Shown here one piece after another: positions 1 through 8,374 of a stretch of DNA of 52,479 nucleotides. The notes beneath the pieces were generated by a model. The model saw only the letters and a list, made by a program, of their open reading frames with translations. It had not been told where the DNA came from and made no database searches. Every line of letters begins with the position of its first letter. Position 1 is the first letter of the stretch. Position numbers and translations under genes: made by a program. This DNA comes from JBBDXA01 sp040902585 (GTDB taxonomy: Bacteria; Planctomycetota; Phycisphaerae; Phycisphaerales; Phycisphaeraceae): positions 1 through 52,479 of the forward strand of contig JBBDXA010000020.1 of the NCBI GenBank assembly GCA_040902585.1, read 5' to 3'.

Positions 1-115
1 TGCGAAACGATCGCGGCAAAAGTGAAGAGCCAGCGCCACATGGGAATGATGATAACGCGCGGCGAGCGTGTTCAGCGGTGACGCCTGGCGCGCAACGCAA
101 TGCCCAAATGAACCG

Positions 116-135
116 CCCCCGGCGGGAGCCGGGGG
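116..135 (-). terminator. GC-rich hairpin downstream of PEP-CTERM gene
   Basis: An 8-bp perfect stem (CCCCCGGC / GCCGGGGG, 4-nt loop) lies 42 bp past the stop of the minus-strand PEP-CTERM gene. Only a weak T-rich stretch follows on the minus strand, so termination is inferred. The rest of positions 1-176 shows no gene that I can support. Confidence 0.45.
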
Positions 136-176
136 CTGGTGTTGTGAAAATAACGAATGGTCACGACCTTCGTTGC

Positions 177-965
177 TCACGCCACGCGCCGGCGGCGGCC
201 CAGCACGGTCATGCCCATCAGGGCGAGCAGGCCGGTCGCCGGTTCGGGGACAAGGACGACGTTGAGCAGTGTTCCGCCGATCGCCGTGTTCTCGCGCGAG
301 GAGATGCCGTGGGCATAGTTATTCGTGCCTACAGTCTGCGGCGTGTTGCGGACGAGGATGAAGGTGGCCAGGCCGTCGGTGTCGCTGTTGAGGAAGTCGA
401 CGAGGGCGTCGGAGCTGAAGACGACCGGGCCAATGCCTTTGCCCAGGACGCTGAAGGTGCCCAGCGAGGTGGCGTTGGCGAGCACGCCGTTGCCGGTGGC
501 GGTGTTGTTGGCCGGCGCGTTGTTCCAGTTGATCTCGCCGGCGGGATTGTTGTCGGCACCGCCGTTGCCTTCGACCCAGAACTCGCCCGCGTCGCCGTTG
601 TTCAGGCCGTACACTTGGAATTGCCAGGACTGGGCCAGACCCGCGGCGTCAAGGTTGCCCACGCCCGTTTCGACAAAGTTGAACGTCAGCGACGCGTCGC
701 CCGCCAGCCCGTCGATGCTGGAAGTGTCGTACCGCACATACGCCTTGCGGAGGAAAGTGTCGGTGTTGTGCTTGACGAGCAGGGTGGAGCTGGTACCGAA
801 GTTCGTCGTGGGAACGCTCAGCTGAATGTACGAGTCGCCCCCAGCGGCGACCGTCACCGCCCCGGCGTCCGCCGGCATCGCGAAAGCAAACAGGGCCGCG
901 CAGAAAAGCGCGCCGCCGATGCGGGTCAGTTGGGACGAGGTCACAAGGTTGTTGCTGCGAAACAT
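177..965 (-). CDS. PEP-CTERM protein with DNRLRE-like domain
   Basis: Predicted exported surface protein of 262 aa. Residues 1-36 form a signal peptide (basic start, then an Ala/Phe-rich core). Residues about 40-90 carry the pattern of DNRLRE-type domains: a Gly/Asp-rich strand, a TNFGTSSTLLVK stretch, then a KAYVRYDTSSID strand. The C-terminus has VPEP at about 239, a short hydrophobic span and a final RRRR cluster, the PEP-CTERM sorting signal. By family knowledge such proteins are exported, processed by an exosortase and left at the cell surface or in exopolysaccharide. AGGAG lies 8 nt upstream of the ATG. The gene stands alone, divergent from the lipoprotein gene at 1194. The substrate or role of the N-terminal domain cannot be read from the sequence. 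Confidence 0.85.
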   Translation of the reverse strand: MFRSNNLVTSSQLTRIGGALFCAALFAFAMPADAGAVTVAAGGDSYIQLSVPTTNFGTSSTLLVKHNTDTFLRKAYVRYDTSSIDGLAGDASLTFNFVETGVGNLDAAGLAQSWQFQVYGLNNGDAGEFWVEGNGGADNNPAGEINWNNAPANNTATGNGVLANATSLGTFSVLGKGIGPVVFSSDALVDFLNSDTDGLATFILVRNTPQTVGTNNYAHGISSRENTAIGGTLLNVVLVPEPATGLLALMGMTVLGRRRRVA

Positions 966-1104
966 GCTTCTACTCCTGAAAAAGGGGGTTGCGAATGGGT
1001 AGTGGAAAACCGTCCGTCGAACGTGCCGCCGGGCGTTCTCCTCTGCTTGAAGGTTGTGCTGAGGTTGGAAATCAACGTGGGGGAGTCATTCCCGCTCAGC
1101 AGGC

Positions 1105-1133
1105 ATTGTACTAGATCCGTTTCGTTTCTCCAA
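1105..1133 (-). promoter_or_regulatory. Candidate sigma-70-type promoter for the PEP-CTERM gene
   Basis: Read on the minus strand: TTGGAG, a 17-nt spacer, then TACAAT. It would give a leader of about 140 nt before the start at 965. It sits in the divergent gap 966-1193, which holds no other gene. Confidence 0.45.
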
Positions 1134-1193
1134 AAAGTTCATGCGCGGCAGGTTGCTCGTCGGCAGCTCCTTGATCATCGATATAGTGTTCCG

Positions 1194-1781
1194 ATGAATC
1201 ACGGAACGCGGCTCACTCTTTTTCTGACGGCACTGCTCGCCTGCCTGTTCTCACTCGGCTGCGAGCCGCGCGGAGAGACGCCGACCCAACGCGCCGATCA
1301 CGCCCACGGCCCAGGCCATCGTCACACCCACGAAACCCCCGCGCCGCCGGAAAAGGACGAACCGCTCGACACCCAGCTCGCCCAGGCCCGCGCGGGCCAG
1401 CTCGACTTCGTCCGCCTCTGGTTCGCGCCGGCGACCGATGCCGAGGCTCAGATCATCGCCGACACGCCCGGCATCATTCGCGTCATCTTCAACAACACCA
1501 CCATCACCGATGCAGGTCTGGCCGCGCTGGCGACGATGCCCGCCCTCGAAACCCTGCGTCTCCGCAGTGCGATTGTCACCGATGCCGGCCTCGCTTCGCT
1601 CGCCGCCTGCAAAACGCTGCGGCATCTGATCCTTGTTGATGCCCGCATCACTGACGCCGGTCTGCTGCGATTGAAAGATTGGCCCGCGCTCGAATCGCTG
1701 TACCTGATCGACACCGGCGTAACCGATGAAGGCGTGGCCGCACTCTTACAACAGCGTCCCGCGCTTCACGTACACTGGTAG
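1194..1781 (+). CDS. Leucine-rich-repeat lipoprotein with His-rich segment
   Basis: 195 aa. The ATG at 1194 was chosen because it opens a clean lipoprotein signal peptide ending in a lipobox (FSLGC, Cys about 24); the longer open frame upstream lies opposite the PEP-CTERM gene. After the Cys is a His-rich stretch (DHAHGPGHRHTHE, about 34-46) that could bind metal, although this is inference. From about residue 75 to the end there are about four LRR/RNI-type units with the recurring ITDAGL / VTDEGV phase, a protein-protein interaction fold common in planctomycetes. A 56-bp gap separates it from the DUF3500 gene, so co-transcription is possible. No partner is evident. Confidence 0.75.
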   Translation: MNHGTRLTLFLTALLACLFSLGCEPRGETPTQRADHAHGPGHRHTHETPAPPEKDEPLDTQLAQARAGQLDFVRLWFAPATDAEAQIIADTPGIIRVIFNNTTITDAGLAALATMPALETLRLRSAIVTDAGLASLAACKTLRHLILVDARITDAGLLRLKDWPALESLYLIDTGVTDEGVAALLQQRPALHVHW

Positions 1782-1837
1782 GTTCTTCGTTTCAATTTCC
1801 GCCGCTTGCGGCGTAGCACCGCACTGGAGAGTTCACC

Positions 1838-2887
1838 ATGCCGCCCATCACTTTCCGTCGTATTTCCGTCGCCACCGTCCTCCTCGCCGCCGCCAGCGCC
1901 CTCGCCTTCGGCGCGCTCGCCCTGCTCAACCCCGGCCAGCAGATGACCGAGGCCGCGACTGCCTACATCGCTTCGCTCAAGGAGGATCAGAAGAAGACCG
2001 CCGTCATGCCTTATGACTCGCCAAAGCGCCTCGACTGGCACTTCATCCCCAAGAACGACCGCAAGGGACTCCAGGTTAAGGACATGACCGAAGCCCAGCG
2101 CCGCGCCGCTCACACGCTGCTTCGCGCCGCCCTGAGCCAGGTCGGTTACGACAAGGCCCGCACCATCATGGAACTGGAGACGCTGCTTCACTCGCTTCAG
2201 AAAGGCCCGAACCCGGCCCGCGATCCTCATCGCTACTTCGTCACCCTCTTCGGCGAGCCGGCGGCGGACTCGAAGTGGGGCCTGAGCTTTGAAGGCCATC
2301 ACATGTCGCTGAACTTCGTGGTGGAGAACAACCAAGTCGTGTCGCACACGCCGGCCTTCTTCGGCGTGAACCCGCAGGTGGTGTCGATGTCCGCCGAGGC
2401 CGGCCCGGTGAAGGGCACCTATGTCCTGGAAAAAGAAGAAGTGCTCGCGTTTGAACTGCTGCATCTCTTAAGTGATGAACAGAAGAAGGTTGTGGTCATC
2501 GCGGCGAAGGCGCCCAGCGACATCCGCACAGCCGCGTCGCAGCAGATCAGCGATGCCGAGGCGAAGGCGACCGATGGCATCGTGGCGTCGAAGCTGACCG
2601 GCGAACAGATGCACAAGCTGTGGGCGATCCTGCACGTGTATGCGAACAACATGCCGCAGGCGATCGCGGACATGAGGCTGAAGGAAATCCACGAGGCGGG
2701 GTTTGAGAAGGTGTATTTCGCCTGGGCCGGTGCGGATAAGCCGGGCGTGGGGCACTACTATCGGATTCAGGGTCCGACGTTTCTGATCGAGTACGTGAAC
2801 GTGCAGCCTGACGCGGCCGGCAACGTGGCGAACCATTCGCATGCCGTCTGGCGCGATGTGCGCGGGGATTTCGGCGTTAAGCGGTGA
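1838..2887 (+). CDS. DUF3500 domain-containing exported protein
   Basis: 349 aa. An N-terminal hydrophobic segment (about 10-30) acts as signal peptide or anchor. The remainder matches the DUF3500 family as I recall it: alternating helical segments, the stretch GHHMSLNFV near residue 150, HTPAFFGVNP shortly after, and a C-terminal HYYRIQGPTFLIEY segment followed by NHSHAVWRD. Family length (about 350 aa) fits. The biochemical role of DUF3500 is not known to me; the conserved His residues (GHH, HTP, GHYY, NHSH) could form a metal or active site, which is inference. Confidence 0.85.
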   Translation: MPPITFRRISVATVLLAAASALAFGALALLNPGQQMTEAATAYIASLKEDQKKTAVMPYDSPKRLDWHFIPKNDRKGLQVKDMTEAQRRAAHTLLRAALSQVGYDKARTIMELETLLHSLQKGPNPARDPHRYFVTLFGEPAADSKWGLSFEGHHMSLNFVVENNQVVSHTPAFFGVNPQVVSMSAEAGPVKGTYVLEKEEVLAFELLHLLSDEQKKVVVIAAKAPSDIRTAASQQISDAEAKATDGIVASKLTGEQMHKLWAILHVYANNMPQAIADMRLKEIHEAGFEKVYFAWAGADKPGVGHYYRIQGPTFLIEYVNVQPDAAGNVANHSHAVWRDVRGDFGVKR

Positions 2888-2950
2888 ACCCGGCAGGGTC
2901 GATAATGGTAAGGATCAGTGTCGTTCGCAGCGTCTTCGTGAACCCCGATG

Positions 2951-3055
2951 TTTAACGCGGAGGCGCAGAGATCGCAGAGATCGCGGAGCGGGGGAGTATG
3001 AATTCAAATTGGCTTTGCTCCGCGTCCTTTGCGCCCTCCGCGCCTCTGCGTTAAG
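2951..3055. repeat. Inverted pair of CGCAGAG-type short-unit repeats
   Basis: Left arm 2952-2989 and right arm 3017-3054. The reverse complement of the right arm matches the left arm at about 31 of 38 positions; both arms run from TTAACGC to CGCGGAGC and are built from degenerate units like GCGGAG / GCAGAG. They flank 27 bp and would fold into a long hairpin in the gap between the DUF3500 and signal peptidase genes. The gap contains no gene. Confidence 0.8.
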
Positions 3056-3078
3056 TCCGGCTTCCTTCGAGAACCCTC

Positions 3079-4776
3079 ATGACCAAAGCCGTAGCAGAAC
3101 CCAAGCCCGCCGGGAAGGAAGAACCGCAGGAGGACGCGATCAAGGAGACGTTCGAGTCGATCGTGATCGCGTTCATTCTTGCGTTTGTTTTTCGTGCGTA
3201 CGTTGTCGAAGCGTTTGTGATTCCCACCGGTTCGATGGCGCCGACGCTCCTGGGCCAGCACCTGCGGGTCACCTGCAATCAGTGCGGGTATCACTACAAG
3301 GTGGACACGCCCAATGGCACGTGGTCGGTCACGTCGCATCACATCGAGCTACACTGTCCGATGTGCCAGGCGGTCAACGACATCAAGTCAGGCACGTACA
3401 TCAGTTCCGGCGACCGCATCCTGGTTCACAAGTACCTTTACAGCATTGAGGAGCCGCAGCGGTTCGATGTGGTCGTGTTCAAGTCTCCCGAGCAGCCGCA
3501 AACCAACTACATCAAGCGGCTGATCGGCCTTCCCGGGCAGGATCTGGTCATCCTCGAGGGGAACTGTTATTACAACCCGAAGCCGGGCGATGAGAAGAGT
3601 TGGCGCATCGCGCGCAAGACGGACACGAATGAGAATCGTCACGCCATTTCGATTCAGAACGCGGTCTGGCAGCCGGTGTACAGCAGCCAGTTCGTGCCCC
3701 TGGATTTCGCCGATGCCCAGAGCGCGGCCCGCGAGAAGGAAATTCCATGGCGCGTGCCGTGGGTGGTCTGGCCGGGCGACGGCGCGGACCAGTGGCGGAC
3801 GACGAAATCGGTAGGCGACGTGACGGAGCTGGATCCGCGCAGCGGCTACTACTACGAAGGCACCGGCAGCGGCGTGATTCGATTCGATTTTGACCGCGTC
3901 ATGGGCGAGCCCGGTGTCGGCGCGTTCGTCTACTCGCAGCGCAGCGTCGCGATCCGGCACCTGCGATTGGAAGACCTGCGCCTGGCTGCGGACCTGGAAC
4001 CGCTCGGCCAGGGCCTGTCGATCACGCTGACGACCACGGCCCGGATGGATGATCCGAGCGGCCTGATGCACAGCCTGGCGGCGAAGATTGACGCCCAGGG
4101 CAACGTGACACTTACGCGAGGCGACCAGCCCCAGCCATTGGCGAAGGCGAAGGTCCAGCCGCTGGCCGCCAACGTGCCGCGGCACGTCGAGTTGTGGTAC
4201 GTCGATCAGGAGGCCAGCGTCTGGGTGGACGGCGACCGCGTCATTGTCCAGCGGTTCGATCTCGACATGGCGGCGCTGAGGAGTCGGTCGAATCCCTCGA
4301 CGCAGTGGGCCGCCGACGCCCCGCTTGCGTTGCCCGCGGAGCAGCGCAGCGAGGTGCGCGCGCCGCGCGTGGCGATCGAGGTGAGCGGGTCGCAGGTGCG
4401 GCTGCATCGCTTGGAACTGGATCGCGATCTGATCTGGATTTCCACCGGCCGCGCGAGCATCTCGAAGGAAGACAGCGGCTCGTGGTCCGGCGGTCCCAAG
4501 TCGCTCGACGTCAACCAGTTCTTCTGCGTGGGTGACAACAGCCCGTCAAGCTACGACAGCCGCTTGTGGGGCAGCAAGCCCGACACGCGGCTGGACCCCT
4601 GGGTGCTCAAGCGCGCCTTCACGCAGGAGTTGCCCAGGCACGAGGCCGACGGGCTCGTGCCGCGGCGGCTGATGATGGGCCGGGCATTCTTCGTGTACTT
4701 CCCCAGCATGCTGGGCCTCTCGCCGGACAGGACGCCGATGTTCCCCAACTTCGGCGAGATGCGGTTCATTCATTGA
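3079..4776 (+). CDS. lepB: Signal peptidase I with large insertions
   Basis: 565 aa, far longer than typical bacterial type I signal peptidases. It cleaves signal peptides of Sec-exported proteins at the outer face of the cytoplasmic membrane. Visible: one N-terminal membrane segment (about 25-43); box B with catalytic Ser52 (PTGSMAPTLLG); box D with catalytic Lys146 (NYIKRLIGLPG); box E at about 485 (GDNSPSSYDSRLWG). Two insertions are unusual. Between Ser and Lys, residues 66-96 hold a CxxC...CxxC zinc-ribbon-like knuckle (C66, C69, C93, C96). Between boxes D and E, about 230-450 looks like a concanavalin/LamG-type beta domain (VELWYVDQEASVWVDGDRV). The long repeat pair 2951-3055 lies just upstream. 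Confidence 0.93.
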   Translation: MTKAVAEPKPAGKEEPQEDAIKETFESIVIAFILAFVFRAYVVEAFVIPTGSMAPTLLGQHLRVTCNQCGYHYKVDTPNGTWSVTSHHIELHCPMCQAVNDIKSGTYISSGDRILVHKYLYSIEEPQRFDVVVFKSPEQPQTNYIKRLIGLPGQDLVILEGNCYYNPKPGDEKSWRIARKTDTNENRHAISIQNAVWQPVYSSQFVPLDFADAQSAAREKEIPWRVPWVVWPGDGADQWRTTKSVGDVTELDPRSGYYYEGTGSGVIRFDFDRVMGEPGVGAFVYSQRSVAIRHLRLEDLRLAADLEPLGQGLSITLTTTARMDDPSGLMHSLAAKIDAQGNVTLTRGDQPQPLAKAKVQPLAANVPRHVELWYVDQEASVWVDGDRVIVQRFDLDMAALRSRSNPSTQWAADAPLALPAEQRSEVRAPRVAIEVSGSQVRLHRLELDRDLIWISTGRASISKEDSGSWSGGPKSLDVNQFFCVGDNSPSSYDSRLWGSKPDTRLDPWVLKRAFTQELPRHEADGLVPRRLMMGRAFFVYFPSMLGLSPDRTPMFPNFGEMRFIH

Positions 4777-4834
4777 AGCCGCTTGCGGCTTAGCGCGCGT
4801 GAAACCCACACCCCTCGCAAACCAATCTCCTTCC

Positions 4835-6184
4835 ATGCCCACCTTCCGCACCACCTTCGCGCGGCTTCTCCTCATCGCGCAGTTCTCCGCACTCGCTGCC
4901 GCGCCGCTTCACGCCGAGGAGCCTGTCTCCTTCAAGAAGGACATCGCCCCCATCCTCGTGCATAGCTGCCAGGCGTGTCACGGCCCCAAGGAAGCCAAGA
5001 GCAAGTTCCGCATCGATACCTTTGACCTCGTGATGAAGCCCGGCTCCAGTGATGAGCCTTCCATCACGCCCGGCAAGCCTGATGCGAGCGAACTCTACCG
5101 CCTGCTCGTGACCAGGGACGAAGATGAACGCATGCCCAAGAAAGCCGATGCGCTGCCTGCCGCGCAGGCGGCGCTGGTGAAGAAGTGGATCGAGCAGGGC
5201 GCGAAGTTTGATGGGCCTGATGCGAAGGCGGCGCTGGTGGATTACCTGCCGCGCGTGGAGCACCCCGCTGCACCGGCCACCTACGCGGGGCCGTTGCCCA
5301 TCACCGCGCTGGCGTTCAGTCCCGATGGCAAGACGCTTGCCGTCAGCGGCTATCACGAGGTGCTGCTCTTCAATCCGGAGACCGGCGAGCTTGTCCGCCG
5401 CATCGGCAACATCGCCCAGCGCACCTACGGGCTTGCTTATTCAAAGGATGGCCACACGCTCGCCGTCGCGGGCGGCAACCCCGGCGAACTCGGCGAAGTG
5501 CGCCTGTTCAATCCCAACGACGGCAAACTCATCAGCGTGCTGCTTTCGACCAGCGATGTGGTCTTCGATGTGAAATACAGTCGCGATGAAAAACTGCTGG
5601 CTGCGTGCGGGGCGGACAACGCGATCCGCATCTTCGAAATGCCTGATGGCCGGCTCAAGCACACGATCACCAATCATTCCGACTGGGTGATGGGTATCGC
5701 CTTTAATCATGATGCGACGCAGATCGCCAGCGCCAGCCGCGACAAGACAGCGAAAGTGTTCGACCTGAAAAAGGCCGGCGACATGATCAGCAGTTTTTCC
5801 GATCACAACGATCAGGTTGATTCCGTCGCCTTCGCCGCGGATGACAAGCAGGTCTTCTCCAGCGGCCGCGACCGCAGGCTGTTTCAATGGAATGTTGCTG
5901 ATGGCAAGAAGGCCGGCGAAGTCGGGCTTAACGGCGAAGGCTTTGAAATCGCCCTCGAAGGCGAGACGCTGCTGGTGACGAGCAGCGATCGTAACGTGCG
6001 AAGGATGAGCGCCAAGGACCGCGGCAATCAGAAAACCTTCAGCGGTCACAAGGAGTGGGTCTACAGTGCCGCCCTGCACGAAGGCACCAAGCGGGCGGCC
6101 TCAGGCGGGCACGATGGCGAGGTTCGCATCTGGAAGCTGGAGGATGGCGCGACGGTGACGAGTTTTGTCGCGGCGGTGAAGTAG
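4835..6184 (+). CDS. Planctomycete cytochrome c (PSCyt1)-WD40 fusion protein
   Basis: 449 aa. Start set at the ATG at 4835, which opens a signal peptide (MPTFRTTFARLLLIAQFSA...HAEE); a GTG at 4799 would only add a non-signal extension. Residues about 33-120 form a single-haem planctomycete-type cytochrome c domain with SCQACHG (Cys45, Cys48, His49) and the PGKPDASELYRLL segment. From about 140 to the end a WD40 beta-propeller runs, with recurring units such as LAFSPDGKTLAVSGY, IAFNHDATQIASASRDKT and a final SGGHDGEVRIWKLEDG. Such fusions are a planctomycete hallmark; the partner and electron acceptor are unknown. It acts outside the cytoplasmic membrane. Confidence 0.88.
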   Translation: MPTFRTTFARLLLIAQFSALAAAPLHAEEPVSFKKDIAPILVHSCQACHGPKEAKSKFRIDTFDLVMKPGSSDEPSITPGKPDASELYRLLVTRDEDERMPKKADALPAAQAALVKKWIEQGAKFDGPDAKAALVDYLPRVEHPAAPATYAGPLPITALAFSPDGKTLAVSGYHEVLLFNPETGELVRRIGNIAQRTYGLAYSKDGHTLAVAGGNPGELGEVRLFNPNDGKLISVLLSTSDVVFDVKYSRDEKLLAACGADNAIRIFEMPDGRLKHTITNHSDWVMGIAFNHDATQIASASRDKTAKVFDLKKAGDMISSFSDHNDQVDSVAFAADDKQVFSSGRDRRLFQWNVADGKKAGEVGLNGEGFEIALEGETLLVTSSDRNVRRMSAKDRGNQKTFSGHKEWVYSAALHEGTKRAASGGHDGEVRIWKLEDGATVTSFVAAVK

Positions 6185-6359
6185 GCGCGGGCGATCAACG
6201 ATTCCATGTCGGTCACCTGTCTGGGTTCGCTCTGTCAAAGTTCCGCTGGTGGATGCCGGGCCTGATGCCAGGCGGGTATGCTGGTTGCATATTCGTGCGG
6301 TGTCTCCGAGGGTCGATGTCGAACCGGAGCGCCGTGCAGCCTATCGCGAAAGGCCCGCC

Positions 6360-6935
6360 ATGATCCGTCTGTTCCTACCGTGTGTGATCGTCTTCGCTCT
6401 CCTTGCATCACCGGTCCTGGCTGCGGATGACTCATCCCGCTATGAAGACCTGGTTCAGTCCCAAGAGCATCTGACAACGATCCGTTCGTTGGCCGTGGCG
6501 ATGATGTCGCTGCCTTACGATCGCGAGAATGTCGTGAGGCAACTGCACGAGCATCTCTGGGCCAACAAGCCCGACGCGAAGCTGAACGACGCGACGCGGG
6601 AACTGGAGAACGCCAAGCTGGGCAACCAGTTGAAGACCATCGAGAAGCTGATGGTGGAATACGAAGCGGACTCGCTCGATCTGATCGGTTTCACGCAGGT
6701 CGGTTCGATGAACTACCTCGATCTTTACTACTCCTTCGAGACGCCGAAGGGGCCGGTCGTGATCCGGGCGTCAATGTATTTCATGAAGGGCGGCGGGCGC
6801 ATCTTCGGCTTCGTCCCTTTCGAAGGCTGGGACAAGGTGCGCGATCTGCAAGGGCAGATACAGTACCGCGCGGGCAAGGCAATCGCTTCGGTCAAGCTGA
6901 AGCTGCCGAAGAAAGAAGACAATGATGGGCTATGA
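6360..6935 (+). CDS. Secreted protein of unknown function
   Basis: 191 aa. The ATG at 6360 gives a clear signal peptide (MIRLFLPCVIVFALLASPVLA, cleavage before ADD). The mature protein is mixed helical/beta with LDLYYSFETPKGPVVIRASM near the middle and a Lys-rich C-terminus (KLKLPKKEDNDGL). I do not recognise a family. The gap upstream (6185-6359) holds no supported gene. Confidence 0.65.
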   Translation: MIRLFLPCVIVFALLASPVLAADDSSRYEDLVQSQEHLTTIRSLAVAMMSLPYDRENVVRQLHEHLWANKPDAKLNDATRELENAKLGNQLKTIEKLMVEYEADSLDLIGFTQVGSMNYLDLYYSFETPKGPVVIRASMYFMKGGGRIFGFVPFEGWDKVRDLQGQIQYRAGKAIASVKLKLPKKEDNDGL

Positions 6936-6971
6936 GCGCAAGGGGAAAAAGTCGCTTGCCACACGACGCCG

Positions 6972-7751
6972 TTACCCGCTCGATGAAGGAAACCGCTTCA
7001 GGCCGAGAATGCCGATCGGTTTCTCGCAGGGCAAGTAGATTGCCTGATCGCGCCGATTGGTTCGCGTCTTCGTTCGAAGCGTGTGTCCTTCTTTCTCAAG
7101 ATCATCCAGTGCCCGCCGGACGGCAGTGCGGGTCGCGCCGCACAGCCGCGCAAGCTGCGACTCGGACTGCACGCGGCCTGCGGGCGCATCGTGCCGCAGG
7201 GATTCGAGAATGGAACAGCGCAGATCGCCCCGACGCAGGGCGCGATCGCGCCAGGCGGGGTTCGTCGCCAGCACCCACGCCGCCGTTCGCAGGGCGTTTC
7301 GCTTGAGCTCGAACGGCTGGATCCAGAGGTTCCATCGGCGGCTCGCGGCGGTCGCTTCCTTCTTGACGAGCGGCTGTGTCACCTTGTTACGATCGATGAT
7401 GAACAGCGGACGGGGCTGCGCAGCCGGGGCGCACGCTTCAAGCACGGTGCGTAACTCCCCGGTCGCGCCGGCATCGATGGCGGATTCGAGGAGGAGTCCG
7501 AGGATCGCGCGCTCGTCGGCGGTGAGTTCCGCAAGGGCAAGGCGCTTGAGGCGATGGCGGGCGACGTAGGTGCCGTAGATGGTGAGCCAGGTAGCGACCA
7601 TGATGAACAGGCGCGAGTTCTGCTCGCAGAATCGGACTGTCTTCAGAAGCAGTCGCTCTAGGTCGGGCGTATGCCTCGCGGGGCCAATGTTAAAGGCGAT
7701 CCCGGCGCGGACCCAGCGGGCAATCAGGTTTCGATGAGGATCAGCGATCAT
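6972..7751 (-). CDS. Winged-helix protein downstream of nucleotidyltransferase pseudogene
   Basis: 259 aa. The C-terminal third carries a clear winged-helix/HTH: SESQLARLCGATRTAVRRAL followed by DDLEKEGH, resembling GntR/MarR-like recognition helices, then a basic wing. The N-terminal part is alpha-helical with a hydrophobic FIMVATWLTIYGTYV segment (about 48-62) and no recognised fold. The start (ATG 7751) overlaps the end of the upstream nucleotidyltransferase reading frame by 11 bp, so the two were probably translationally coupled. By analogy with nucleotidyltransferase/HTH toxin-antitoxin pairs this could be the DNA-binding or antitoxin half, but that is inference. Confidence 0.6.
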   Translation of the reverse strand: MIADPHRNLIARWVRAGIAFNIGPARHTPDLERLLLKTVRFCEQNSRLFIMVATWLTIYGTYVARHRLKRLALAELTADERAILGLLLESAIDAGATGELRTVLEACAPAAQPRPLFIIDRNKVTQPLVKKEATAASRRWNLWIQPFELKRNALRTAAWVLATNPAWRDRALRRGDLRCSILESLRHDAPAGRVQSESQLARLCGATRTAVRRALDDLEKEGHTLRTKTRTNRRDQAIYLPCEKPIGILGLKRFPSSSG

Positions 7752-8300
7752 GTTGCTCCATCAGTCGCCGCAATTGCTTTCGTTGCGGGTCAAGTTTGCC
7801 TTCCTCCATGCATTCGCGCTCGATTCGGTCCAAGTTCTCCGCGGCGGTCTTGATTTCAGCCGGTGTTGGTTTCAGGTAGTGAAGGTCTTCGCGATCCTGC
7901 GGCCGCTTCGGTGATGAATACACTTTCATGCATATCAGGTCGATCCGGCCAATGCACCTGACGTGCAGGCGACCGAACCTGCCCAAGTCCAGCGTACGCT
8001 TGCGCCAGTCCAGAGGCAGCACGAAAGCAAACAGCCTAACTTTGTCGTTGAGCCAGTCGGTGTCGAGCGAGAGTTCCTCTGCGACTACTCTCGACGCCTG
8101 TTGCAGTGGTCTCGCAGCGCATCAGGCTCGACGCGCAGGGCGTCACAGTCGCCGGTTGTGCGTGAGGGATCAAACTCACCGGTGAGTATCCCCGCTGCCG
8201 CGCCGACGAGTAGAACCTCGACCGGCGGACCCTCCGGCACGCTTGCTGTCAGTATCTCACCCGTGCGAGCCAGCGCGCGTCTCATCAACTTATGGTCCAT
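7741..8300 (-). pseudogene. Frameshifted DUF6036-like nucleotidyltransferase
   Basis: Two minus-strand frames together make one protein. Frame A (ATG 8300) reads VEVLLVGAAAGILTG and SRTTGDCDAL, the Gly-rich and R-T-x-D-x-D nucleotidyltransferase-type signature, then stops at 8085. Frame B continues without a gap from about 8109 as PLQQASRVVAEELSLDTDWL, then about 105 more residues, ending at 7741. Restoring one base near 8110 gives a continuous protein of roughly 185 aa typical of DUF6036-type predicted nucleotidyltransferases. Either the gene is newly inactivated, a programmed shift exists, or it is an assembly error; no obvious slippery run is seen at the junction. Confidence 0.7.
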
Positions 8301-8374
8301 GCGCGACTCCTTGAAATCAGACTCTTTAACTATACGAATATCTATCGAACAAGTCGAGTGCCGGATTGAACGTT

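Noticed and set aside
78..1193. Long plus-strand open frame running into the LRR lipoprotein gene
   Set aside because: The first 370 codons lie opposite the PEP-CTERM gene and lack any domain; the lipoprotein signal starts at 1194.
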